DNA from: Hyperoodon ampullatus
Lineage: Eukaryota; Chordata; Mammalia; Artiodactyla; Ziphiidae
Assembly (NCBI GenBank): GCA_949752795.1
Contig: CATKHW010000009.1
Span: forward strand, 372,001-436,000
Length of the DNA: 64,000 nt
Direction: 5' to 3'
The translations under genes were made by a program, and so were the position numbers. The first letter of the stretch is position 1. The number at the start of each line of letters is the position of its first letter. This document shows positions 39,401-56,100 of this stretch, piece by piece. Under the pieces are notes generated by a model. It did not search any database. It was not told the origin of the DNA and was given only the letters and a program-made list of their open reading frames with translations.

Positions 39401-42400
39401 TGTCATCGCAATGCTCTATGACCACTGTCATAATAAGTTCCATGCGCTTGTCATCACAATGCTTCACGACATTGTCATCAAAATTCTCAATGGTCCTGGT
39501 TATCACAATGCTCCATGCACTTGTCATCACAATGCTCCATGACCATTGTCATCACAATGTCCCAAGCTCTTGTCATCAAAATGCTCATTACCTTTGTCAT
39601 CACAATCCTCCATGACACTTGGTATCACAATGCTGCATGCCATTGTCATCACAATGGACAATGACATATGTCATCACAATGCTCCCTGACACCTGTCTTC
39701 ACAATACTCCATGACCTTGTCATCACAATGTTCCATGCCCTTGTCATCACAATGTGCCATGCCCACTGTCATAACAATAATCCAAGAAACTTGTCAGACC
39801 AATGTTCCATGCCTCAGTCATCACAATGCACCATGCCCTTGTCATCACAATGCTCACTGACCCCTGTCATCACAATTCTCCGTGACTTCAGTCAACACAA
39901 TGCTTCATGACCTTTGTCCTCACAATGGTCCATTCCCTCATCACACAAGGCTCTGTGACCTTTGTCACCACAATGCTCCATGTCCTTGTCATCACAAAGC
40001 TCCATGACGCATGTCATCAGAATGCTCCATTGCCTTCTCATCACAATGCTCCTTGCCCTTGTCATCACAATGCTTCAAAACCCCTGTAATCACAATGCTC
40101 CATGCACCTTTTCATCAGAATGCTCCATGACCCTTTTCATCAAAATGCTCCATGAAACCTGACATCACAATGTTCCATAACCCCTGTAATCAAAATGTTC
40201 CATGACACTTTTCATCAATTTCCTCCATGACCCTGTCATCACAATGCTGCCTGCCCTTCTCATCACAATGCACCACGACCTTGTCATCAAAATGCTACAT
40301 GACCTTAGTCATCACAATGCTCCATGCCATTTCATCACAATGCTACATGAAACCTCTCATCACATTGTTCCATGCCCTTGTCAGCACAATGCTCCATGAC
40401 TCTTGTCATCACAATGCTCGATACTCTTCTCATCACAATGCTCCATGCCCTTGTCATTACAATCCCCCATGGCACATGTGTCACAGTGTTCCGTGCCCTA
40501 GTCATCACAATGCTCCATGCCGAATCTCACCACAATAATCCATGAAATTTTCAGACGAATATTCCCTGCCCTTGTCATCACAATGCTCCATTATCCCTGT
40601 CTTAACAATGACCCCTGCCATCACAATGTTCCACGGCCTTGTCATACAAGGCTCCATGACCCTTGTCATCACAGTTCTCCAAAACTCCTGTAATCACATT
40701 TTCCATGCCCTTGTCGTAACAAAGATTCATGATGCATGTCATCAGAATGCTCCGAGGCCTTCTCATCATAATGCTCCATTCGCTTGTCATCACAATGCTC
40801 CAAGACCCCTGTAATAACAATGCTCCATGCACCTTGTCATTAAAGTGCTCCATGACGCTCGTCATCACAATTATCCGTGATCTTCTCACCACAGTGCTCC
40901 ACGGTCTTGCCATCACAATGCTCCATGTCCCATGTCATCACAATTCTCCAAGTCTTTTTCATCACAATGCTCCATGATACTTCTTATCACAATGTTACAT
41001 GGTATTTTTATCACAATTCTCCATGCACTTGTCATCGCAATGCTCTATGACCCCTGTAATCACAGTGCTCCATGTCCTTTTCATCACAAAGCTCCATGAC
41101 GCATGTCATCAGAATGCTCCATTGCCTCCACATCACAATACTGCATGCCCTTGTCAACACAATGTTCCATAACCCCTGTTATCAAAATGTTCCCTGACAC
41201 TTTTCATCAATTTTCTCCAAGACCCTGTCATCACGATGCTCCCTGCCCTTCTCATCACAATGCACAAAGACCTTGTCATCAAAATGCTCCATGACCTCTG
41301 TCATCACAATGCACCACGCCCTTGTCATCAAAATGCCGCATGACATTTGTCATCACAAAGCTCCATTACCTCTGTCATAAGAATGATCCATGACCCCTGC
41401 CATCACAAGGTTCCACGACCTTGTCATCACAAGCCTCCACGGCCTTGTCATCACAATCCTCCATGACCCTTGTCAACACAATGCTCCAAGACCCCTGTAA
41501 TCACAATGCTCCATGCCCTTGTCATCACAAAGCTCCATGACGCATGTCATCTGAATGCTCCATGGACTTCTCATCACAATGCTCCATGCCCTTGTCATCA
41601 CAATGCTCCAACAGCCCTGTAATCACAATGCTCCATGCCCCTTTTCATCTCAATGCTCCAAGAACCCTGTCATCACCATGCACCGTGTCCATCACCATAA
41701 TATTTCATGCTATTGTCATCACAATGAAATCAAAACCCTCAATGACCTCTGTCATCACAATGCACCAAACCCTTCTGATCACAATGTTCCATAACACTTG
41801 TCATCCCAATGCCCCATGATGCTGGTCATCACAGTTATCCATGGACTTCTCATCACAATGCTCCATGATCTTTGTCATCACAATGCTCAATACACTTATC
41901 ATCACAATGCTCCCTGACAGTTGTCATCAGTATGCTCCTTGAACCCTGTCATGACAAGGCTCCATGCATTTTTCATCACAATGATCCATTTCCTTTTCAT
42001 CACAATGCTCCAAGACCCCTGTAATCACAATGCTCCATGTCCTTGTCATCACAGAGCTCCATGAAGCATGTCATCAGAATGCTCCATTGCTTTCTCATCA
42101 CAATACTCCATGCCCTTGTTATCACAATGCTTCAAAACCCCTGTAATCTCAATGCTCCTTGCACCTTTTCATCAGTATTCTCCATGACCCTTGTCATCAC
42201 AAGGCTCCATGGCCCTCTCATCACAATGCTCCAGGACCTTCTCATCACATTGCTGCATTCCCTTCTCATCACAATGCTCCATGACCCCTGACATCACAGT
42301 ACTCCATGAATATTTTCAGCCCAATGCTCCATGAACTTCTCATCACAAAGCTCCATGACCCATGTCATCACAATGCTACATGACCACAGTCATCGAAATG

Positions 42401-45400
42401 ATCCATGCCACTTGTCATCAGAATGTTCCATGTGCTTGTCATCCCAATGCTCCATGACCCCTGAAATCACAATGCTCCTTGACGCTTGTCGTCACAGAGC
42501 TCCATGACACTTGTCATCACAATTCTCCATGCCTTTGTCAGCAAAATGCTACATGACCTTGTCATCACAATGTTCCATGGAATCGTCATCACAATTCTCC
42601 ATTACCAGTGTCATCACAATCCTCCGTGAACCTTGGGATCACATTGTTTCATGGCCTTGTCATCACAATGCTCCGTGATTCTTGAAATCAAAATGTTCCA
42701 TGACCTGTGTCATCACAATGTTCCAAACTCTTGTGATCACAATGTTCCATAACAGTGGTCATCACAACGCTCCATGATGCCTGTCATCACAATACTCCAT
42801 GCCCTTGTCATCACAATGCTCCATGAACTTTGTCATCACAATGCTCAATACACTTGTCATCACAATGCTCCCTGACACTTTTCGTCAGAATGCTCCTTGA
42901 ACCCTGTCATGGAAAGGCTCCATGCCTTTTTCATCACAATGCTCCATGCCTTTTTCATCACAATGTTCCATGCCATTGTCATCACAATACTCCACAAGCT
43001 TGTCATCATAAGGCACCATGACCCTTGTCATCACAATGCTCCATGACCCATGTCATCACAATGCTCCATGACACCTGTCATCACAATGCTCCATGCCCCT
43101 TGTCATCACAGTGCTCCATGACGCTCGTCATCAAAATTATCCATGGTCTCCTCATCACAATGCTCCACGGTCTTGCCATCACAATGCTCCATGACACTTC
43201 TCATCACAATGTTACATGCTCTTGTCATCACAGTTCTCCATGCACTTGTCATCGCAATGCTCCATGACACCTGTCATAGCAAGCTCCATGTGCTTTTCAT
43301 CAGAATGCTTCAGGAACTTGTCATCAAAATTCTCAATGGCCCTTGTCATCACAATCCTCCATGCCCTTGTCATCAAAATGCTCCATGACACTTTTCATCA
43401 CAATGCTCCAAACCCCTGTCATCACAATGCTCTATTAACTTTGTCATCACATTCCTCCATGACACTTGGCATCACATTACTAAATGCCATTGTCATCACA
43501 ATGGACCATGACATATGTCATCACAAGGACCCCAGACCCCTGTCTTCACAGTACTCCATGACCTTCTCATCATAATGCTCCATGCTCTCCTCATCAGATG
43601 CGCCTTGCCCACTGTCATCACAATAAACCATGAAACTTGGCAGACCAATGCACCATGCCTGTCATCAGAATGCTCCATACCCTTGTCATCACAATGTTCC
43701 GTGACTCCAGTCATCACAATGCTTCATGACCTTTGTCATCACAATGGTCCTTGACCTCGTCATCACAAGACTCTGTGACCATTGTCACCACAATGCTCCA
43801 TGAACTTTCATCACAATGCTCTGTGACCGTTGTCGTCACAATGTTCCATGCCTTTGTCATCACAATGCTCCATGCGCTTCTCAGCACAATGCTCCATGAC
43901 CCATGTCATCAAAATGTGCCATGCAATTGTCATCACAATGCTCCACAGCCTTGTCATCTCAATGCTCCATAAACCTTGTCATCACAATGCTCCATAAACT
44001 TGTCATCACAATGCTCCATTCACTTCTCATCAAAATGCTTTCTCACCACTGATATCACAATGTTCCATCAGTAGTCATCACAATACTCCCTCACCACTGT
44101 CATCACAATTTTCCATGACCTCTGTCATCACAATGCCACATGCCATATCATCACAATGCTCCATGACCCCTGACATCAAAATGTTCCATATCCTCTGTCA
44201 TCAGAATGCTCCATCACCCTTTTCATCACAATGCTCCAAGACCACTGACATCACAGTGTTCCATAACCACTGTCATCAAAATATTCCAGGACCCTTTTCA
44301 TCAAATTGCTCCATGACCCTGTCATCACAATGCACCATGTCCATCATCATAATGCTTCATGCTATTGTCATCACAGTGAAATCAATATGCTCCATGACCT
44401 CTGTCATCAAAATGCTCCAAACCCTTGTGATCACAATGTTCCATAACCATTGTCATCACAATGGACCATGACGTTCATCATCACAATTATCCATGGTCTT
44501 CTCATCACAGTGCTCCATGACCTTTGTCATTACAATTCTCAATACACTTGTCATCACAATGCTCCCTGACACTTGTCATCAGTATGCTCCTTGAAACCTG
44601 TCATGACAAGGCTCCATTCCTTTTTCATCACAATGATCCATACCAATTTCATCACAATGCTCCAAGACCCCTGTAATCACAATGCTCCATGTCATTGTCG
44701 TCACAAAGCTCCATGACGCATGTCATCAGAATGCTCCATTGCCTTCTCATCACAATGCTCCATGTCCTTGTCATCACAGTGCTCCAAGACCCCTGTCATC
44801 TCAATGCTCTGTTACTCCAGTCATCACAAGGCTTCATGACATTTGTCATCACAATGGTCCATGTCCTCTTCACACAAGGCTCTGTGACCTTTCTCACCAC
44901 AATGCTCCATGAACTTTTCATCACAATGCTCTCTGATCCTTGTCATCACCATGCTGTATGCCTTTGTCAGCACAATGCTCCATGACCCTTGTCATCACAA
45001 TGCTCCATGCGCTTGTGAGCACAATGCTCCATAACCCATGTCATCACATTGCGCCATGAGCTTGTCATCACAATGCTCCACACGCTTGTCATTACAGTGC
45101 TCCAAAAACCTTGTCATCACAATGCTCCATGCACTTCTCATCAAAATGCTCTCTCCCCCCTGTCATCACAATGTCCCATGATCCCTGTCATGACAATGCT
45201 GCATGACCTTTTCATCACAATGCTCCATGAACCCTGACATCACAACGTTCCATAACCCCTGTCATCAAAATGTTCCATGACCCTTTTCATCACAATGCTC
45301 CATGACCCCTGAAATAACAGTGTTCCATAACCACTGTCATCAAAATATTCCATGATACTTTTCATCAAATTGCTCCATGACCTTGTCATCAAAATGCTCC

Positions 45401-47100
45401 CTGCCCTTCTCATCACAGTGCACCACGACCTTGTCATAAAAATGCTCCATGAACTTTGTCATCACAAACCTCCATGACCCTTGGCATCACAATGCTCCAT
45501 GCCATTTTCATCACAATGCTTCATGACCCCTGTAATCACAATGCTCCATGCACCTTTTCATCAGAATGCTCCATGAGACTTGTCATCAGAAGGCTCCATG
45601 GTTTTCTCATTACAATGCCCCAGGACCTTGTCATCACAATGCTCAATTCCCTTCTCATCACAATGCCCCATTACCCCTGTCATCACAATACTCCATGAAT
45701 ATTTTCAGCCCAGTGCTCCATGACCTTCTTATCACAATGCTCCATGACCCTGTCATCACAATGCTCCATGAACAATGTCATCACAGAGCTCCATGACCCC
45801 TGACAATACGATGATATGGGAATCTTGTCATCAAAATGCTCCATGACCCTTGTCATCACAATGATCCATAAAGCCTCTCATCACATTGTTCCACGCCATT
45901 GTCATTACAATCCTCCATGATCCATGTATCACAGTGTTCCGTGCCCTTGTCATCACAAAGCTCTATGCCCACTCTCATCACAATAATCCATGAAACTTTT
46001 CAGACCAACGCTCGATGCCCTTGTCATCACAATGCTCCATTGTTAATGTCATAACCATGCTCCATGAACACAGCCATCACAATATTCTACGGCCTTGTCA
46101 TCACAAGGATCCAATACACCTTTAATCACAATGCTCAATGCCCCTTTTCATCAGAATGCTCCATGAGAATTGTCACCACAAGGCTCCATGGTCCTCTCAT
46201 CACAATGCCCCAGTACCTTGTTATCACACTGGTCCATGCCCACTTCATCAAAAGGCTCTGTGAAATTTGTCACCACAATGCTCCATGAAATTTTCATCAC
46301 AATGCTCTTTTACCCATGTCTTCACCATGCACCATGCCTTTGTCAGCACAATGCTCCATGACGCTTGTCAACCCAATGCTCGATACACTTTTCATCACAA
46401 TGCTCCATGTACTTGTCATTATAATCCTCCATGACACATTTATCAAGTGTTCCGTGCCCTAGTAATCACAATGCTCCATGCCGAATCTCATCACAATAAT
46501 CCATGAAATTTTCAAACCAATGTTGCATGCACATGTCATCACAATGTTCCATTGCCACTGTCATAACAATGCTCCATGACCCCTGTCATCACAATGCTCC
46601 GTGATTCCAGTCATCACAATGATTCATGACCTTTTTCATCACAATGGTCCATGCCATTGTCACACAAGGCTCTGTGATCTTTGTCACAACAATGCTCCAT
46701 GAAATTTTAATCACAATTCTCTGTGTCCCTTGTCATCACAATGCTCCATGCCTTTGTCAGCACAATGCTCCATGACACTTGTCATCAAAATGCTCCATGC
46801 GCTTGTCAGCACAATGCTCCATGACACATGTCATCACAATGTGCCATGCTCTTTTCATCACAATGCTCCACATCCTTTGCATCGCTATACTCCATAAAGC
46901 TTCTCATCACAATGCTCCATGCACTTCTCATCAAAATGCTCTCTCACCACATATATCACAATGTTCCATCACTAGTCATCACAATACTCACTGACCACTG
47001 TCATCACAATGTTCCATGACCACTGTCATCACAGTGCTCCATGCCCTTATCATCACAATGCTCCATGAACCCTGACATCCCAATGTTCCATAACCCCTGT
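36401..47100 (+). repeat. 24/25-bp minisatellite array, mixed higher-order blocks
   Basis: About 440 units. GAAATCAAAATGC landmarks at 37068, 37983, 41726 and 44378 are spaced 915 to 3743 bases apart. A block marked by CTACATGAAACCTCTCATC appears near 37620, 38680 and 40345. Segments 37230-37800 and 38290-38860 are copies about 1.06 kb apart. GTCATAGCAAGCTCC-type sites are at 39432 (diverged) and 43279. Nothing other than repeat units is seen. Confidence 0.94.
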
Positions 47101-50100
47101 CACAAAATGCTCCATGACTCATTTCATCACAATGCTTCATGACCCATGACATCACAATGTTCCATAACCCCTGTCATCAAAATATTCCATGACACTTTTA
47201 TTCAAATTGCTCCATGACCCTGTCATCACAATGCTCCCTGCCCTTCTCATCACAATGCACCACGCCCTTGTCATCAAAATGCCTCATGACATTTGTCATC
47301 ACAAAGCTCCCTTACCCTTGGCATCACAATGCTCCATGCCATTGTCATCACAATGCTCAATGAAATCTCTCATCACATTGCTCCATGCCCTTGTCATCAC
47401 AATGCTCCATTACACCTGTCATAACAATGCTCCATGACCCCTGCCATCACAATGTTCCACGGCCTTGACCTCACAAGGCTCCATGACCCTTGTCATCACA
47501 ATGCTCCAAGACCTCTGTAATCACAATTCTCCATGCCACTTTTCATCTCAATGCTCCATGAACACTGTCATCACAATGCACCATGCCCATCATCATAATG
47601 ATTCATGCTATTGTCATCAAAATGAAATCAAAATGCTCCATGTCCTCTGTCATCACAATGCTCCAAACCCTTCTGATCACAATGTTCCATAACACTTGTC
47701 ATTACTTGCCCCATGACGCTCGACATCACAATTATGCAAGGTCTTCTCATCACAATGCTCCATGACCTTTGTCACCACAATGCTCAATACACTTGGCATC
47801 ACAATGCTCGCTGACACTTGTAATCAGTATGCTCCTTGAACACTGTCATGACAAGGCTCCATGCCTTTTTCATCACAATGATCCATTCCCTTTTCATCAC
47901 AATGCTCCAAGAACCCTGTTATCACAATGCTCCGTGACTCCAGTCATCACAATGCTTCATGACATTTGTCATCACAATGGTCCATGACCTCATCACACAA
48001 AGCTCTATGACATTTGTCACCACAATGCTCCATGAAATTTTATCACAATGCTCTGTGACTCTTGTCATCACAAAGCTCCATGCCTTTGTCTGCAAAATGC
48101 TCCCTGACCCTTGTCATCACAATGCTCGATGCGCGTGTCAGCACAATGCTCCATAACCCATGTCATTACAATGCACCATGCACTTGTCATCACAATGCTC
48201 CACATCCTTGTCATCAAAATTCTCCATAAACCTTGTCATCACAACGCTCCATGCACTTCTCCTCAAAATGCCTTCCCACCACTGATATCACAATGTTCAA
48301 TCACTAGTCATCACAATACTCCCTCATCCCTGTCATCACAATATTCCATGACCCCTGTAGTCACAATTCTCCATGCCCTTGTCATCACAAAGCTCCATGA
48401 CGCATGTCATCAGAATGCTCCATGGCCTTCTCATCACAATGCTCCATGCCTTTGTCATCACAATGCTCCAACACCCCTGTAATCACAGTGCTCCATGCCC
48501 CTTTTCATCTCAATGCTCCATGAACCGTGTCATCACAATGCACCGTGCCCATCACCATAATATTTCATGCTATTGTCAGCACAATGAAATCAAAATGCTC
48601 AATGACATCTGTCATCACAATGCACCAAACCCTTCTGATCACAATGTTCCATAACACTTGACATCACAATGCCCCGTGACACTGGTCATCACAATTATCC
48701 ATGGTCTTCTCATCACAATGCTCCATGATCTTTGTCATCACAATGCTCAATACAGTTATCATCACAATGCTCCCTGACAGTTGTCATCAGTATGCTCCTT
48801 GAACCCAGGCATGACAAGGCTCCATGCATTTTTCATCACAATGATCCATTCCCTTTTCATCACAATGCCCCAAGACCCCTCTAATCACAATGCTCCATGT
48901 CCTTGTCATCACAAAGCTCCATTACGCATGTCATCACAATGCTCCATTGCATTCTCATCACAATGCTCCATGCCGTTGTAATCACATTCCTTCACAACCC
49001 CTGTAATCTCAATGCTCCATGCACCTTTTCATCAGAATGCTCCATGACACTTTTCATCAAAATGCTCCATGACCCCTGACATCGCAATGTTCCATAACCC
49101 CTGTCATCAAAATGTTCCATGACACTTTTCATCAATTTGCTCCATGACCCTGTCATCACAATGCTCCCTGCCCTTCTCATCACAATGCACCACGACTTTG
49201 TCATCAAAATGCTCCATGACCTTTGTCATCACAAAGCTCCATGACTCTTGGCTTCACAATGCTCCATGACATTTCATCACAATGCTACATGAAACCTCTC
49301 ATCATATTGTTCCATGCCCTTGTCACCACAATGCTCCATGACACTTGTCATCACAATGCTCGATACTCTTCTCATCACAATGCTCCATGCCCTTGTCATT
49401 ACAATCCTCCATGACACATGTATCACAGTGTTACATGCCCTAGTCATCACAATGACCCATGCCGAATCTCATCACAATAATCTATGAAATTTTCAGACAA
49501 ATGTTCCATGCCCTTGTCATCACAATGCTCCATTACCCCTGTCATAACAATGCTCCATGAACCATGACATCACAATGTTCCACCGCCTTGGCATCCAACA
49601 CTCCGTGACCCTTGTCATCACAATGCTCCAAGAACCCTGTAATCACAATGCTCCATGCCCCTGTCATCACAAAGATCCATGACACATGTCATCAGAATGC
49701 TCCATGGCCTTCTCATCACTATGCTCCATGACCTTGTCATCACAATGCTCCAAGAACCCTGTAATCACAATGCTCCATGCCCCTATTCATCAGAATGCTC
49801 CATTAGACATGTCATCACAAGGCTCCATGGACTTCTCATCACACTGCTCCAGGACCTTGTCATCACAATGCTCCATTCCCTTGTCATCACAATGCTCCTT
49901 GACCACTGTAATGACACTACTCCATGAACATTTTCAGGCCAATGCTCCATGACGGTCTCATCACAATGCTCCATTACCCTTGTCATCACAATGCTCCATG
50001 ACACCTCTCATCACAATGCTCCATGACACCTGTCATCACAATGCTCCATGACCCTTGTCATTACAGTGATCCATGACGCTCTTCATCATAATTATCCATG

Positions 50101-53100
50101 GTCTTCTCATCACAATGCTCCACGGTCTTGCTATCACAATTCTCCATGCCCTGTTCATCACATTGCTCCATGTCCCAAGTCATTACAATTCTCCACGTCC
50201 TTGTCATCACAATGCTTTGTGACACATCTCATCACAATGTTACATGATCTTGTCATCACAATTCTCCATGCACTTGTCATCGCAATGCTCTATGACCCCT
50301 GTCATAGCAAGCTCCATGCACTTGTCATCACAATGCTTCACGACGTTGTCATCAAAATTCTCAGTGGCTCTTGTCATCACAATGCTCCATGCCCTTGTCA
50401 TCAAAATGCTCCATGACCCTTGTCCTCACAATGTTCCAAGCCCTTGTCATCAAAATGCTCCATTACCTTTGTCATCACACTCCTCCATGACACTTGGCAT
50501 CACAATGCTCCATGCCATTGTCATCACAATGGACAATGACATATGTCATCACAATGCTCCCTGACACCTGTCTTCACAATACTGCATGACCTTGTCATCA
50601 CAATGTTCCATGCCCTTGTCATAACAATGTGCCATGCCCACTGTCATCACAATAATCCGTAAACTTGTCAGAGCAATGCTCCATGACCCCTGTCATCACA
50701 ATGCACTGTGAATCCAGTCATCACAATGTTTCATGACCTTTGTCATCACAGTGGTCCATGTCCTCTTCAAACAAGGCTCTGTGATCTTTTACACCATAAT
50801 GCTCCATGAAGGTTTCATCACAATGCTCTGTGTCCCTTGTCATCAAAATGCTCCATGCCTTTGTCACCAAAATGCTCCATTCCCTTGTCATCACAATGCT
50901 CCATGCCCACTGTCATCACAATAATCCATGAAACTTGTCAGACCAATGTTCCATGCCCCTGTCATCACATTGCTCCATGCCCTTGTCATCACAATGCTCC
51001 ATGACCACTTTCATCACAATGCTCCGTGACTCCAGTCATCACAATGCTTCATGACCTATCTCATCACTATGGGCCATGCCCTCATCACACAAGGCTCTGT
51101 GATCTTTTTCACCACAATGCCCTATGAATATTTCATCTCAATGATCTGTGTCCCTTGTCATCAAAATTCTCCATGCCTTTGTCAGCACAATGCTCAATGA
51201 AATCTGTCATCACATTGCTCCATGCCCTTGTCATCACAATGCTCCATTACACCTGTCATAACAATGCTCCATGACCCCTGCCATCACAATGTTCCACGGC
51301 CTTGTCATCACATGGCTCCATGACCCTTGTCATCAGAATGCACCAAGACCTCTGTAATCACAATTTTCCATTCCCCTTTTCATCTCACTGCTCCATGAAC
51401 CCTGTCATCACAATGCACCATGCCTATCACCATAATGATTCATGCTATTGTCATCACAATGAAATTAAAATGCTCCATGACCTCTGTCCTCACAATGCTC
51501 CAAAACCTTCTGATCACAATGTTCCATAACACTTGTCATCACATGCCCCATGAGGGCCGTCATCACAATTATGCAAGGTCTTCTCATCACAATGCTTCAT
51601 GACCTTTGTCACCACAATGCTCAATACACTTGGCATCACAATGCTCCCTGACACTTGTCATCAGTATGCTCCTTGAACACTGTCATGACAAGGCTCCATG
51701 CCTTTTTCATCACAATGATCCATTCCCTTTTCATCACAATGCTCCAAGACCCCTGTTATCACAGAGCCCCGTGACTCCAGTCATCATGATGCTTCATGAC
51801 ATTTGTCATCACAATGGACCATGACCTCGTCATACAAAGCTCTGTGACCTTTGTCACCACAATGCTCCATGAAATTTTTATCACAATGCTCTGTGACCCT
51901 TGTCATCACAATGCTCGATGCGCGTGTCAGCACAATGCTCCATAACCCATGTCATCACAATGCACCATGCACTTTTCATCACAATGCTCCACATCCTTTT
52001 CATTGCTATGCTCCATAAAACTTGTCATCACAATGCTCCATGCACTTCTCATCAAAATGATCTCTCACCTCATATATCACAATGTTCCATCACTAGTCAT
52101 CACAATATTCGCTCACCCCTGTCATCACAATGTTCCATGACCACAGTCATCGCAGTGCTACATGACCTTATCATCACAATGCTCCATGACCCCTGACATC
52201 ACAATGTTCCATAAACCCTGTCATCAAAATATTCCATGACACTTTTCATCAATTTGCTCCATGACCCTGTCATCACAATGCTCCCTGCCCTTCTCATCAC
52301 AATGCACCACGACCTTGTCATCAAAATGCTCCATGACTTTGTCATCACAAAGCTCCATGACCCTTGGCATCACAATACTCCATGCCATTTCATCACAATG
52401 CTGGATGAAACCTCTCATCACATTGCTCCATGCCCTTGTCACCACAATGCTCCATGACGCTTGTCATCACAATGCTCGATACTCTTCTCATCACAATGCT
52501 CCATGCCCTTGTCATTACAATCCTCCATGACACATCTATCACAGTGTTCGGTGCCCTAGTCATCACAATGTTCCATGCCGAATCTCATCACAATAATCCA
52601 TGAAATTTTCAGACCAATGTTCCATGCCCTTGTCATCACATTGCTCCATTACCCCTGTCATAACAATGCTCCATGACCCCTGCCATCACAGTATTCCACC
52701 TCCCTGGCATCAAAGGCTCCATGACCCTTGTCATCACAATGCTCCATGACACCTGTCATCACAATGCTCCATGACCCTTGTCATCACAATGTTCCAAGGA
52801 CTTGTCATCACAATGCTCCTTGACCACTGTCATCACAATACTCCATGAACATTTTCAGCCCAATGCTCCATGACTTTCTCATCACAATGCTCCATGACCC
52901 TTGTCATCACAATGCTCCATGACCCCTCTCATCACAATGCTCCATGACACCTGTCATCACAATGCTCCATGCCCCTTGTCATTACAGTGATCCATGACGC
53001 TCTTCAACATAATTATCCATGGCCTTTTCATCACAATGCTCCACGGTATTGCTATCACAATTCTCCATGCCCTGTTCATCAAAATGCTACACGGTCTTGC

Positions 53101-56100
53101 TATCACAATTCTCCATGCCCTGTTCATCACAATGCTCCATGTCCCATGTCATTACAATTCTCCACATCCTTGTCATCACAATGCTTCGTGACACTTCTCA
53201 TCACAATGTTACATGATCTTGTCATCACAATTCTCCATGAACTTGTCATCGCAATGCTCTATTACCCCTGTCATAGCAAGCTCCATGCACTTGTCATCAC
53301 AATGCTTCACGACGTTCTCATCAAAATTCTCAATGGCCCTTGTCATCACAATGCTCCATGCCTTTGTCATCACAATGCTCCATGACACTTGTCATCACAA
53401 TGTTCCAAGCCCTTGTCAACAAAGTGCTCCATTACCTTTGTCATCAGAATCCTCCATGACACTTTGTATCACAATGCTCCATGCCCTTGTCATCACAATG
53501 GACAATGACATATGTCATCACAATGCTCCCTGACACCTGTCTTCACAGTACTCCATGACCTTGTCATCACAATGTTCCATGCCCTTGTCATCACAATGCG
53601 ACATGCCCACTCTCATCACAATAATCCATAAATCTTGTCAGAGCAATGCTCCATGATCCCTGTCATCACAATGCTCCGTGACATGAGTCATCACAATGAT
53701 TCAAGACCTTTGTCCTCACAATGGTCCAGGCCCTCGTCACACAAGGCTCTGTGATCTTTTTCACCACAATGCTCCATGAAATTTTCATCAAAATGCTCTG
53801 TGTCCCTTGTCATCACAATGCTCCATGCCTTTGTCAGCACAATGCTCCATGACACTTGTCATCAAATGCTCCATGCGCTTGTCAGCACAATGCTCCATGA
53901 CACATGTCACCACAATGTGCCATGCTCTTTTCTTCACAATGCTCCACATCCTTTTCATCGCTATGCTCCATAAAACTTGTCATCACAATGCTCCATGCAC
54001 TTCTCATCAAAATGCTCTCTCACCACATATATCACAATCTGCAATCACTAGTCATCACAATACTCCCTCAACCCTGTCATCACAATGTTCCATGACCACT
54101 GTCATCACAGTGCTACATGCCCTTATCATCACAATGCTCCATGACCCCTGACATCACAATGTTCCATAACCCCTGTCACAAAATGCTCCATGACCCATTT
54201 CATCACAATGCTCATAGACCACTGTAATCACAATGCTCCATGTCCTTGTCATCACAAATCTCCATGACGCATGTCATCAGAATGCTCCATTGCCTTCTCA
54301 TCACAATGCTCCATGCCCCTGTAATCACATTGCTTCAAAACCCCTGTAATCTCAATGCTCCATGCACCTTTTCATCAGAATTCTCCATGCCCTTGTCATC
54401 ACAATGCTCCATGACCTTTGTCATCACAATGTTCCAAGCCCCTGTCATTAAAAGACTCCATTACCATTGTCATCACCATCCTCCATGACACTTGGTATCA
54501 CAATGCTCCATGCCATTGTCATCACAATGGACAATGACATATGTCATCACAATGTTCACGGACACCTGTCTTCTCAATAATCCATGACCTTGTCATCACA
54601 ATGCACCATGCCCACTGTCATCACAATAATCCATGAAACATGTGAGACCAATGTTCCATGCCCCTGTCATCCCATTGCTCCATGCCCTTGTCATCACAAT
54701 GCTCCATGAACCCTGTCATCACAATGGTCCGTGAATCCAGTCATCACAATGATTCATGACCTTTCTCATCACAATGGTCCATGCCCTCGTCACACAAGGC
54801 TCTTGATCTTTGTCACCACAATGCTCCATGAAATTTTCATCACAATGCTCTGTTTCCCTTCTCATCACAATGCTCCATGCCTTTGTCAGCACAATGCTCC
54901 CTAACACTAGTCATCAAAATACTCCATGCGTTTGTCAGCACATTGCTCCATGACACATGTCATCACAATGTGCCATGCTCTTTTCATCACAATGCTCCAC
55001 ATCCTTTTCATCACTATACTCCATAAAACTTGTCATCACAATGCTACATGCACTTCTCATCAAAATGCTCTCTCACCACATATATCACAATGTTCCATCA
55101 CTAGTCATCACAATACTCGCTCAACCCAGTCATCACAATGTTCAATGACCACTGTCATCACAGTGCTACATGACCTTATCATCACAATGCTCCATGACCC
55201 CTGACATCACAATGTTCCATAACCTCTGTCATCAAAATTTTACATGACACTTTTCATCAGTTTGCTCCATGACCCTCTCATCACAATGCTCCCTGCCCTC
55301 CTCATCACAATGCACCACGACATTTTCATCAAAATGTTCCATGACTTTTGTCATCACAAAGCTCCTTGACACTTGGCATCACAATGCTCCATGCCATTTC
55401 ATCACAGTGTTACATGAAACCTCTCATCACATTGCTCCATGCCCTTGTCACCACAGTGCTCCATGACGCTTGTCATCACAATGCTCGATACACTTCTCAT
55501 CACAATGCTCCATGCCCTTGTCATTACAATCCTCCATGACACATGTCTCACAGTATTCCGTGCCCAATCATCACAATGTTCCATTCCGAATCTCATAACA
55601 ATAATCCATGAAATTTTCAGACCAATGTTCCATGCCCTTGTCATCACAATGCTCCATTACCCCTGTCATAACAATGCTCCATGCCCTTGTCATCACAAAG
55701 ATCCATGACACATGTCATCAGAATGCTCCATGGACTTCTCATCACAATGCTCCATGCCCTTGTCATCACAGTGCTCCAAGACCCCTGTAATCACAATGCT
55801 CCATGTCCCTGTTCATCAGAATGCTCCATGAGACTTGTCATCACAAGGCTCCATGGTCTTCTCATCACACTGCTCCAGGACCTTGTCATCACAATGCTCC
55901 ATTCCCTTGTCATCATATTGCTCCTTGACCACTGTCATCACAATACTCCATGAATATTTTCAGCCCAATGTTCCATGACCCTTGTCATCACAATGCTCCA
56001 TGAGCCCTCTCATCACAATGCTCCATGACACCTGTCATCACAATGCTCCATGCCTCTTGTCATTACAGTGATCCATGACGCTCTTCATCATAATTATCCA